Below, in pieces: positions 6,665 through 15,245 of a stretch of DNA of 15,245 nucleotides (its first letter is position 1; every line of letters begins with the position of its first letter). Position numbers and translations under genes: made by a program. The stretch lies in NCBI GenBank assembly GCA_003024985.2, contig PXIH01S0002450.1; one strand, given 5' to 3'. Source of the DNA: Euperipatoides rowelli. Its lineage: Eukaryota; Onychophora; Udeonychophora; Euonychophora; Peripatopsidae. The notes under the pieces are model-generated. The model had not been told where the DNA came from. It searched no databases and saw nothing but the letters and a program-made list of their open reading frames with translations.

Positions 6665-9600
6665 ATGCACTTTATAAGAACCAAACTCAGAATAACTTTA
6701 CAGATGAAGATTTTTGATTATGCTTCCAAGGGAGAAGACTAAATATGATGTACTTAAATTAGTTTCCTTGTTTGGAGGAAACATTTAAAAAAAAAAAAAT
6801 TTTTTTATAGAATAAAGTGTAATAATACTGTAGTTTTTTATTAAAAGCCTATACAAATATTTAAAACTTTCATATTTGCCATATTTTAGACAAACTGAAT
6901 GATTCAGTTCTAGAATGGGGAGGAGAGGGGTGAAGTAGCTCAGCAAAAAATATAATGTATATACTGTAAATAACAGTGCCTTGCACTAGCCAGTTGCCCT
7001 GAATCTCTCGTCATCTTAGGGCGGACTGACACTCTGTCTTGATTGCTTTCACACCATCAATGATAATGGTGTTTGCTAAGCATTCACGTGTACAGTGTAT
7101 ATAAATATGGTACATTATTGTTAGCCAATAAAGATTTCAATGTGGGACCATGATTAGCACATTTGATTAATACAGTATATCATTGAAATTGTTTAAAAAT
7201 AAGCATGGAGAAATTAACAAATATTTACCTTGTGAAATTCATCCACAGTTTTTTTTTAATTAATAAATACCTCTAAAACACATGCATATTCTAAAACAGT
7301 ATACATCTCATTCCAGGTTTAAATATACAGTATATACTGTAGTTTAATTTTACCCAGTATTGTTTATACTGTATTTAGAAAAAAATAAATACAACAGTTA
7401 TTTTTATTGTCAATCTTTTATTTAAGTAGCTCTAAATAACAATAATTACATGTACAGAAGTGTCATTTTGATGGCTGTACAAGAGAGATCTGAGATGAAG
7501 GCCATTCATCACTTCAATGAGATTTTGATATAGTCTTTAGATGTTAGACATAACATGAATTAATTATGTCTGCAAGAGAGAGAGAAGTATAAGATAAACA
7601 AATGACAAAGGTAAGATTTTTGTTTAATAATGTATCCAAATTTTTTTTTTAAAAAATGTGACTTGCATTTACATGCTAAGATATGCTTGAGTAAAAGCAA
7701 TTGATAAAAGCATCTAAGTATTATCTAATTAAAAAGGCATTTGCTGTAAGTCCTGATATGAATAAGTGTCACAAAGATCACGGCTATCATAATGTGAGCT
7801 TCTCTCATTTTACAATATTTGTTGTAAGCATGCTTATTCAAATGTGTGACACTAGTGGGGCTTACAGTAAAAAAAAAAGTATGGGTTAATACTTAGAAAC
7901 TCTTGCTTTTAAAATTATACATCTATTTATAATTACATTTCATTAAAAAATAGTAGGATAAGTATATACATTTATATACAGTATCTTAAATGAGAAAGGA
8001 TACCATTTGGCAGGATACTCTATAATTTATTGTTTGTAATCTCATTTACTTGTAAATTGGATTTGACACAAACATATTTTTCACTTGTCACTATTGTCCG
8101 ATTATGGTAAAAAATAATGTTTCATCATTCTTAATGCGGAAAATTATAGTTTACCTCAAAATGGAAAATATTTATTATTTAAATGTTTCTTAAAAATTTT
8201 AAATTTTTGAGCCCTGTCGTACAAACTTTAAATACTTTTGGTGCACCACATTATCCTCCTATAGGTCAGATATTGAATATCCCTGCCATAATTCAAGATT
8301 TTTAAAACTTAATATATAAATAAAAAAAAATATTTTGGAACATTCTAATATTTATAATTTATCGTAAAGCTGTAAATCTTTTTTTTTTTTTGCATTCAAA
8401 TCAATAAGCATGTTCACAACAAAAAAACAACAACATAGTGAATGAGATTAAGACAGAAAAAAATAAAAGAATGAAAGAACTTCTCATATGCTGCCATGAA
8501 GGATGTTTTATAGAATATGCAAAAAAAAAAAAATAATAATAATTAATAATTACTGATTTACAGCTTAATATATTATTTACCAGAGTCAATCGAGTCTTAT
8601 TTAAACTTACTGAGTATGTTAATTCTAAAATGCTAATTGAATAATAGGCCTTCATACATGCGATATACTGTACATTTTTTTCACTAATTTTTCTAAATTT
8701 AGCAAGTAAAACTACTTTTACATTTGGCATTTAAAAAAAAAAAATTTGTGCTGACTTTTAAGTAATAGTAAAAGTTAGAAAAATCTTCTTGCCAACGAAT
8801 GTGAAATATTTAATTATTCAATTTGAATAGTTTAATAAGTATTTTGAAAAGCTTTGCTGAAATTTTAAAAAAGACTTTTTAAACACTATTTTTATTTCAA
8901 AGTTTTCATTTTACTTACATAATACATAATTATAGCTAAAAATTATATACTGTACCTATTTTTTTTTTTCTTTAAAAATTTAAAATAATTGGGGAGAAAA
9001 AAAAATTAAATATATGCTTTATTCTGTAGAAAATATCTTTCATATATATTTTTCCATATTGCTGTTATATATAAAACTTCAGTTTAAAAAAAAATTTGCC
9101 TATATTCTAGAAAATATCGATATACTGTATTTACATTAATTTTAGCTGCACAAATTAATCTCACCTACATATTATACTGTATAATGATTAAAAATTGTAA
9201 AAAATAGATTATAAAAAAAATTTCCCCTTTAAAAAAAAACATAAAAAATTTGGAATCAAATATTTTATCTTGCAGACAATAACAGTGCTTGGAATATCAA
9301 GAAATTTGACGACTGTTGAAGTGATGACGGGCAAACAGATGTAAAGATAAAGTTAACCTTAAGAATAATAATTCATCAGATCCAAACAATTTCTATTCTC
9401 CCTGAAAAATAAAAAAAATTATAAGCTTGACAGTGAAGAGAAATTTAATAATCTGACATGAAAATAAAAACAAAAAGGAGGAAAATTCCATAAAAGAAAA
9501 TGGAATGTGATAAAAATGGGATAAAAGCATTCATTTGTAATCAAGATTTTTTTTTCATCTTTTCAGAGAGAAATATAATTTGTAATAAATAAATACAAAA

Positions 9601-11890
9601 TTTAATTGTAGTAATTAATGCTTAATATTATGGAATCTAACATCACTCAGAGATGATGAAGAATAATATAAAATTCTAAACGAATAGTATCACACATTTT
9701 ATCTTTGGTTTAAAAACAAGCTGTCTCCAAATGAACTCCAAATTAATGGGCAAACTCAACAATTGGCTAGTGTCTTAATCTTTTGTACTTGTGTTACAGG
9801 ACGATCGTGCTGTAGGTTACCAAAATCTTTATCATTATCCCTCTTGCGTCAGCTTTTGGAATTTTTTCAACTTTTCCTGTTGGACTTCCAATCTCTAACG
9901 TGATTGTTTTTTTTAAATTAGTATATATATTTTTTGTTTTGCATTATATTAAGTACCAGTAGCTTTTTATAAAATTAACTGTCCATGATCCAGCTGTTTT
10001 CCTCTCGTCCATATTTGTTACCACTTTCCCGATTCCGAGTCCATGAATACCCAAAAAAAAAAAGCTTGCATAGATTATTTAAAGGAGGAAAATCACAATA
10101 TTTGATATTTCAAAAATATATGTTGGATGGTGTAACTTCAAATTACAAGAACATATAAAAATCTGATTCCATGATTGAATGAAATATAAAAATGCTGTTC
10201 TTAAAATTGATCCATTAAATTTAAAAATCCTAATTAAAATAAAAATACTGTAAATCAATTACAAACTGGTTACCTACTTACAATACAAAGAAGAAAAAAA
10301 AAACGCCTCAAATATCAACATTCAAACCTTCGACATAAAAGCTAAGATATTATTACTAAATATTTATTTCAGACAGTTTGGGTCATTTTCAGGAACCAGC
10401 TCGTGAAACTGATCTCAAATTCCATTTTTTATTTTATTTTTTTGTCTCTTTTTCGCCTCTATATTTTACTTCACACCCTGAGAATACTTTAGTAGGGAGT
10501 GGCAGGAACAGTAATGCACATAGGTACCATTTTACAAACATCAGTAGGAAATTACAGTAGCAAAAGCAAACTTGTTACGCAATGGACCAATCACAATTCT
10601 TATATCAAAGCTCAACTGGAAATTGAATACGTTTTTAGCTCATAGTCATGAGAGAAAGGTATAGCATAAAATGTTTGTAAAATGTATATATATATATTTT
10701 TTTTATTGGCCTTTTTTTTTTTAAATTTTTTTAAAAATGTATATAGCCTATGTATATAGATAGATAATAGAAGGGGATTTAAAAGAAATAGTCATATGCT
10801 TACAAAGATTGTTACATACATTGGTAAAAACTTCACCAATGTTGGAAACTTGAAAGATATAGAGTAGATACAATCAAGAAAGACAGAGTTATAAGAAAAA
10901 TGGGCATTCTAGTTCTTAAATCAACAACTTACATTATTTCAACTTTTGTCTCTTTTCCTTTTCCATTATCAGAATTTGGTATTGATATAGGCCTACTGTG
11001 ATTACGAATCAAATGATAAAATTGGAATAATTAGCAGAAGGTGATAGATAGGTGACTAAATGTCCTGTGTTTTTTGAAAAAACAAAAACTGAATAAAAGC
11101 TTTTTCTATAAAAAGACAATATATATACTGTACTTATTTTTTAATAATGGAAGTTTAAAAAGCTAAAATAGAGGCAGGGAAGAGTAGATCCACAGTTAGC
11201 TTTGATGCATAAAAATATAATTTGCAAAAAATATATTCTATGAAAGAAAAAAATAAACAGAATAATTTAAAGTGTAACTTATGGTAAATTTCTTTGAAAG
11301 ATCAACAAATTTGTGTAAACAGAGTTTATAATAGTCATTTGACTTGGAAGTATTCTTCTTTTTCCTAATTGAACTAATAGGTCAAACAAAAATAATTTGG
11401 AAAAACATATTAGCTCTACACAAATCTTCCCCTGAGCATTTCAATTATAAATGTCAAATGAAATAAAATTAAACAAAAAAGTTAAGGCCATAATTATTGT
11501 GCAAGAATTTGTGAATTAGAAGAAAAACTGATGTGTAAATATCAGAATGTGATCTCCCCACGATTCCAGGGAAGTAATCATGATAGAAACTACTAATATA
11601 ACATTTAAATATACAATAATTACAACAAGATTTCCCGTTACATGACTTTCCCACTTATACTCTGTGTTACTTCAAGTTTCCTTACAAACCATATCATACT
11701 AGATGAAAAAAATAATCTAGGCACACTGTCCCCTCTTCAAAAAATCAGAAACCATTAGAAATAATTAATTTATCAATGTAAGAAATAAAAATACAAAGTT
11801 ACTCAAGTCCCCGAAAACAAAAACAACATTTCACTAATCTTGATTTACTATGGATATATCGGACTTGCACGTTCTTTACGGTCATTAACA
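6665..11890. other. Long gene-free A+T-rich intergenic or extended-3'UTR region
   Basis: No exon can be supported on either strand. Simple repeats include (GA)n at about 7574-7587, (TA)n at about 10684-10696 and many A/T runs of 8-13 bases. 17 of the 29 TACTGTA/TACAGTA words in the window lie here. Slightly more complex sequence occurs at about 6905-7085 and 9780-10050, but it has no recognisable product. A 109-codon minus-strand frame at 8401-8730 is Phe/Tyr/Ile/Ser-rich, spans an A-tract and is not accepted. Confidence 0.6.
7326..7341. repeat. 16-bp perfect palindrome TACAGTATATACTGTA, copy 2
   Basis: Identical to 5967-5982, with five further identical bases on the left. A third TACTGTA follows at 7367-7373. 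Confidence 0.85.
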
Positions 11891-11894
11891 AAGT

Positions 11895-12531
11895 GTGAAT
11901 ATGCAAATCAAGGTTTATTTTAACAAAAGTTATAAAATAAATTAAACTTGTAATTGTCAAAGAAGAGGGGATGATGAAAAACCAAGTAGATTACAGTTAA
12001 GAGAAAAAAAAAGAGTTGGCACTTACAGAAAAATAATTTCTAACTCAAATAAAAATGGTAACGGATAAAAAATAAGGTTAGTCATTTAGATAATGCGATT
12101 GAAACTTAACATGGAATTAACTTTAACAATGAAACTGGTCACAACTCTCAATACAATAATCCAATCATTCAATACATTTCAGCTATTTTAGAAGTCAAAT
12201 CCATTTCTTTTAAGTTATACATGGTCATTTATAGTACATTTCTTCTTTTTTTTCAACAGGGCCAATTTACAGTAAATGTTCATCTGTGGGAATTTTTTTT
12301 TCACCTAAAATATTTTCACTGATTTTTTTTTTTTTTTCCATCATCTTTTGATTCTTGACTAGTAGGTCCATTTAGCCTATACATTATATATATAAATATA
12401 TATATAAGATCCATAAAGATAAAGGCAAACCATTTCCTTCCCCACCCTCCCATGAGTTATGAAGGTGGTGGTCGTGTTGAGTCTCTTGTTGCCAAGTGTT
12501 TTCATGCGGAGATTAAAAGTTTTTCATTTTT
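11895..12531 (-). other. Probable 3' untranslated region of the exchanger mRNA
   Basis: This is the sequence downstream of the TAA stop up to about 20 bases past the first AATAAA found on the minus strand. It contains a (TA)-rich stretch at about 12381-12406 and, in mRNA sense, an A15 run (T15 at 12323-12337) and an A9 run (12293-12301) that could give internally primed, falsely short cDNAs. The true end is inferred; many further AATAAA copies occur to the left, so longer isoforms are possible. Confidence 0.5.
11914..11919 (-). terminator. Candidate poly(A) signal AATAAA
   Basis: TTTATT on the plus strand reads AATAAA on the minus strand, about 615 bases after the exchanger stop codon. I saw no earlier AATAAA between it and the stop. 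A T/G-leaning stretch (ctttgttaatg) follows 20-30 bases downstream in transcript sense, as cleavage sites often have. The hexamer is common in DNA this A+T-rich, so this is a candidate only. Confidence 0.4.
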
Positions 12532-12908
12532 TTAGAAGCCCTTAATGTGGCAATAACTTTCCATGCTGGATAAAAGAAGATACGTTATCCACAGTAATAA
12601 GAAGAGAATTGCTGTAGGCAGCTTGTATTTAACTGGCCCGCCTAGTTCCCCACCTACAAAAGGTAGCCTTCGTAATACGAGAACAAAAATGCAAACTAGG
12701 GCAAATATACAGAAAATAGTTACAGAGAATGCCAAAGATCCAGGATTAACATGAAAAGGTACTCCCTTGATTGCATGATATATGGAGGCTATTGTCCAAG
12801 CTAGGCCAATGCCTAGGAATACATTAACTGCATTGCTGCCTGTAACATTACCAATAGAGGAATCTGCGTATTTATCCCCAATAGCTGCCACCTTACTGGC
12901 AAATGTAT
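12532..12908 (-). CDS. Last coding exon of an NCX/SLC8-type Na+/Ca2+ exchanger (C-terminal 125 residues)
   Basis: Exchanges Na+ for Ca2+ across the plasma membrane in animal cells. The exon supplies the second half of the alpha-2 ion-binding repeat and the last membrane helices. Translation from the splice acceptor gives a split Asp codon followed by TFASKVAAIGDKY; residues 19-35 hold the hallmark IGNVTGSNAVNVFLGIG. Numbering the Asp as 1, hydrophobic spans are at about 28-47, 59-79 and 97-115, with the conserved loop VGGELGGP at 85-92. The end, ESYCHIKGF then TAA at 12534-12532, matches the usual NCX C-terminus, so the protein end looks intact. A reading that begins with Met at 12891 is an artefact: that codon is GTG (Val) inside the alpha repeat, and the frame continues upstream to the acceptor. 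The exon is clearly richer in G+C than its surroundings. The large N-terminal part, including alpha-1 and the Ca2+-binding Calx-beta domains, lies outside the window on the right. Family assignment is very secure; which SLC8 paralogue it is cannot be told. Confidence 0.96.
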
Positions 12909-12924
12909 CTGAAAAACAAAAAAT
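12909..12924 (-). other. 3' splice site (acceptor) of the exchanger's last intron
   Basis: On the minus strand the intron ends in a pyrimidine tract, ttttttgtttttcag, immediately before the exon. The AG is at 12910-12909 and the exon starts at 12908. The intron is phase 1: the upstream exon must supply the first base (G) of the Asp codon that completes the GTSVPD-type motif of the alpha-2 repeat. The join is supported by the protein alignment, which is continuous with NCX up to exactly this point. Confidence 0.9.
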
Positions 12925-13622
12925 GATTTCACTTTATAAACAAACTATAGAAATAAATTATAAGTTTATAATAAAACAAAAGGAATTTTTGATTACTATG
13001 CAAGCTTATAATAAACTTTTTTTTTTTTAAAAAAAATCATTCATTCTATTACACTATTAATTAGCTCTCCTCACCTTTGAGTAAAATAGTTAATTTTAAG
13101 AATCCAAAGCCTATTTACAAACTTAAATAGAAGTGCTAACAATTATCATGGTCTTTAATATAGTCATGTTGACTTATGGTTTTCATCATTAGTAATAACT
13201 GCCTTTCTAAATGAGCAAGGTAACGGTTTCAGCAGCCATTTTAAAAACACTTTTTTTTTTTAAATTAGTGTAGAGGGCACTTTAAAACTGTTTCTAAATA
13301 GAAAAGAATATGATTTTAAACCACTAAATTTATAGCAAATTGTAGCACCAACATTTTCGATAAATTTTTAACTGCTCTAAATACAAAATCAATGCACAAG
13401 AATTTCATTCCTTCAGTATCACAACTCAAATAGTTTATGGTGCCCTCTAGAGGTAGAACTGTTAAAAAAATACTTATACATTTCAATATAGAAAATTGGA
13501 CAAAAAAAAGGATAACCCATAATAATTTACAACAGAAATGTTTTTTTTTTTTCAGCATCATATCAACAAATCATTAATGATACGTGTGTTTTTTTTTTTT
13601 TTAAAGATTGTTTTCTGTTTGA

Positions 13623-13661
13623 ATTTTGATATTGTAATGTTTTATTATACAATATCAAAAT
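13623..13661. repeat. Intronic hairpin, 14-bp stem
   Basis: ATTTTGATATTGTA (13623-13636) and TACAATATCAAAAT (13648-13661) are exact reverse complements with an 11-base loop. It is A+T-rich and may be a chance palindrome or a MITE remnant. Confidence 0.7.
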
Positions 13662-14508
13662 AGATTAATTAACTTATTAATTTTATTTTCTTGGAGTTTT
13701 AGAAATGTTTTACCGGTATATTATTTTTTTTAAAAAAATTGTTTTATACTTTTGAATTTGTTTTAAAAATTGTACAAAAGCAATTTTTTGAAGGTATAAC
13801 AAACAAGATTTACAGTAATTACGAAAATAACATGAGGTAAGTTAAATGTATAGCAAAGTTGAAATTTCACAGCCGTAAAGGTCAAAATCTCGATATAATC
13901 TCAAAGCATCAAATGCTATGAAAGGCTGAAAAATACGCTAAAGCAAGAATCATAAAAGACTTGAAACATTATTTAAAAAAAAAGAATAAAGGTTATTTTC
14001 TTACATAAAACATAGGTTATTTAAAGAAATAAAAATTCAAAGTAATTTACAGATTTATTATATTAGAGTGTATGTTCTCAGTATGGTAATTCTGAACTAT
14101 TCTGCAAATTCAAACTAAGGGATCTTACAAGTTACAAGGAAGCATTCTAAGATTGTAATCGTTTCATTAGGCACTACCATGAATATTTTAGTACTTATCT
14201 ATTATTTACCGAAATGAGATATCATGGAGTTTGACATCTCAAGGCAAAATATCTGGGGAAAAAATACTATTTATTTGATATTGGAAAATGTTGAATATCT
14301 ATAGGCTAAATGCTAAGGTAATAAAATTTGCTTAAACTTGTTGCAATTAATTTAAACTATCAACGATGATCTAGTTATTGATGATACTAAAAAAAATCAC
14401 TGCTCCGCCAATTAAATAATACACAATGTTTAAATCCTTTATTGAATTCTGTAAATAACAACTTTATAAATTGATGATTTAGTGTATTTCATATAAAGCA
14501 TAAACGAT

Positions 14509-14550
14509 ATAAAAAATTGCATACATAACATAAAAAATTGCATACATAAC
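14509..14550. repeat. Perfect tandem repeat, 2 x 21 bp
   Basis: The 21-base unit at 14509-14529 (starting ATAAAAAATTGC and ending ATACATAAC) is repeated without change at 14530-14550, and a partial third copy (ATCATAAAAAA) follows. Exact identity suggests a recent slippage duplication in the intron. Confidence 0.9.
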
Positions 14551-14563
14551 ATCATAAAAAAGG

Positions 14564-14589
14564 TTTTCCATTTATAGTGAAATGGAAAA
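14564..14589. repeat. Intronic hairpin, 10-bp stem
   Basis: TTTTCCATTT (14564-14573) and AAATGGAAAA (14580-14589) are exact complements around a 6-base loop. It sits just after the 21-bp tandem repeat. Confidence 0.65.
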
Positions 14590-15202
14590 GTCCAGTTATT
14601 TTCTGTCTTGTTTCCAAAAGGTAAAAAATTAAATTGGATTCCATTTTTGGGCTTAATTTAATGGTTCTTGCAAAAACTAATGTGGTGATAATTATTCAAG
14701 TTACAAAGCTAACGAAAGTTAAATGAATGTAGATGATGAGTATTTAATTATTTCCATACTTGATATGGATCATTATATGAAATGGGTATAATTGATGGGT
14801 CCACCTTCATCCTTTTCCTGTCTCTCTCCTCCTTCCCTCTCAATAATGAGTTATAACCTTTGATATTTATTTTAATAAAACTTTAGTTCCACCTCCACTC
14901 TCCTTACTTCTTACCTTAGACATATTTCAATCTATTTACAGGTATGTGTTTATCTAATTTGTTGTACATAAAAACTAAGCACTAATTGAATGGAATTGTA
15001 TTATCGATATGTAAATAATGCATAGAAAAATCATTTGTATATATTTTTGGCTTTGCCATTACATATTGCAGACAACATTGGCTATTCAGTAATATTTTTA
15101 TTTAATTAAAGTGTAATATAAACATTGGACTTCACTATTACCGTATCAATCTTTAGAGATGATAAGGGCAATAAAAGTTGGAATATAGTTTCCGGTTACC
15201 GG

Positions 15203-15240
15203 CCGCGTCAAAATTTTTATACCGCGTCAAATGTTTTTTA
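15203..15240. repeat. Start of a 19-bp CpG-containing tandem repeat at the window edge
   Basis: CCGCGTCAAAATTTTTATA at 15203-15221 is followed by CCGCGTCAAATGTTTTTTA at 15222-15240. The CCGCGTCAAA core is exact, and the G+C content rises abruptly at TTCCGGTTACCGGCCGCG. It probably belongs to a repeat or transposon that continues to the right. Confidence 0.6.
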
Positions 15241-15245
15241 TGCTA

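Larger units (their letters stand above)
12909..15245 (-). other. Last intron of the exchanger gene (partial, runs off the right edge)
   Basis: At least 2.3 kb of intron. I looked on the minus strand for the preceding exon, which should end in codons for ALGTSVP plus a donor GT, and saw none, so the intron probably extends beyond the window. Contents are poly(A)/poly(T) tracts, a 14-bp hairpin at 13623-13661, a 21-bp perfect tandem repeat at 14509-14550, a 10-bp hairpin at 14564-14589 and a pyrimidine-rich stretch at about 14799-14840. No other gene is seen on either strand. Confidence 0.75.

Noticed and set aside
6925-6960. GTAGCTCAGC resembling a tRNA box A
   Set aside because: No box B or T-arm follows at a suitable distance, and the rest of the stretch does not fold as a tRNA.
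7051-7072. Small hairpin ACACCAT / ATGGTGT
   Set aside because: A 7-bp stem with an 8-base loop is common by chance, and nothing around it suggests a function.
8401-8730. 109-codon open frame on the minus strand
   Set aside because: Composition is Phe/Tyr/Ile/Ser/Leu-rich, it crosses an A-tract coding for a poly-Phe run, and no domain or splice context is visible. A frame of this length is expected by chance somewhere in a window this size.
5967-9181. TACTGTA words as miR-101/miR-144-type seed matches
   Set aside because: TACTGTA does match the seed complement of those vertebrate microRNAs, but here it occurs equally in both orientations and in intergenic and intronic DNA, and the organism may lack these microRNAs.
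9796-10078. Two stop-free minus-strand stretches of 44-49 codons in slightly more complex sequence (for example ...SPTGKVEKIPKADARGI...)
   Set aside because: They look protein-like at first sight, but stop-free runs of this length are expected many times in a window of this size. There are no matching splice sites and no family I can name.
12563-13030. Two plus-strand frames (63 and 82 codons) over the exchanger exon
   Set aside because: They are antisense shadows of the high-G+C coding exon, and the second runs on into the intron.

Overview
This is an A+T-rich (roughly 70% or more by eye) piece of an animal nuclear genome. Only one protein-coding segment can be supported: the last coding exon of a Na+/Ca2+ exchanger gene of the NCX/SLC8 family, on the minus strand at 12532-12908. 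The spliced gene structure, the conserved NCX C-terminus, a tRNA-like SINE and several cut-and-paste transposon relics all indicate a metazoan. The protein end (...CHIKGF) resembles vertebrate NCX, but the rest is divergent enough that I would not name a phylum.

Layout by coordinate: 1-672 is featureless A+T-rich DNA. 677-1149 is a 473-bp foldback (long inverted-repeat) element flanked by TTAA on both sides, with a perfect 26-bp hairpin nested in one arm. 1154-2395 holds little beyond GGA microsatellites. About 2396-2486 is a decayed tRNA-like (SINE) fragment on the minus strand. 2560-3126 is a non-autonomous hAT-family DNA transposon with a perfect 8-bp target-site duplication. 4429-4557 is a 42-codon relic resembling the acidic N-terminus of a piggyBac-type transposase, followed by a roughly 185-bp tandem duplication (4553-4900) and an unpaired TTAA-CCC transposon-like end at 4953. 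5376-5512 is a diverged 77-bp tandem duplication. About 6440-6640 is a tRNA-derived SINE. From there to about 11890 there is no gene, only simple repeats and a strikingly frequent 7-mer, TACTGTA/TACAGTA. About 11895-12531 is the probable 3'UTR of the exchanger, 12532-12908 its final exon, and from 12909 to the right edge the upstream intron. The last 45 bases enter a CpG-containing 19-bp tandem repeat that continues beyond the window.

The transposon relics do not form a pathway with the exchanger; they are independent insertions in its 3' flank. I found no prokaryotic-style operon, CRISPR array, rRNA or intact tRNA, and nothing I can honestly call a new biological system. The most unusual signals are the nested-hairpin foldback element and the 8-fold or so excess of the TACTGTA word, including two copies of an identical 21-bp segment containing a 16-bp palindrome.
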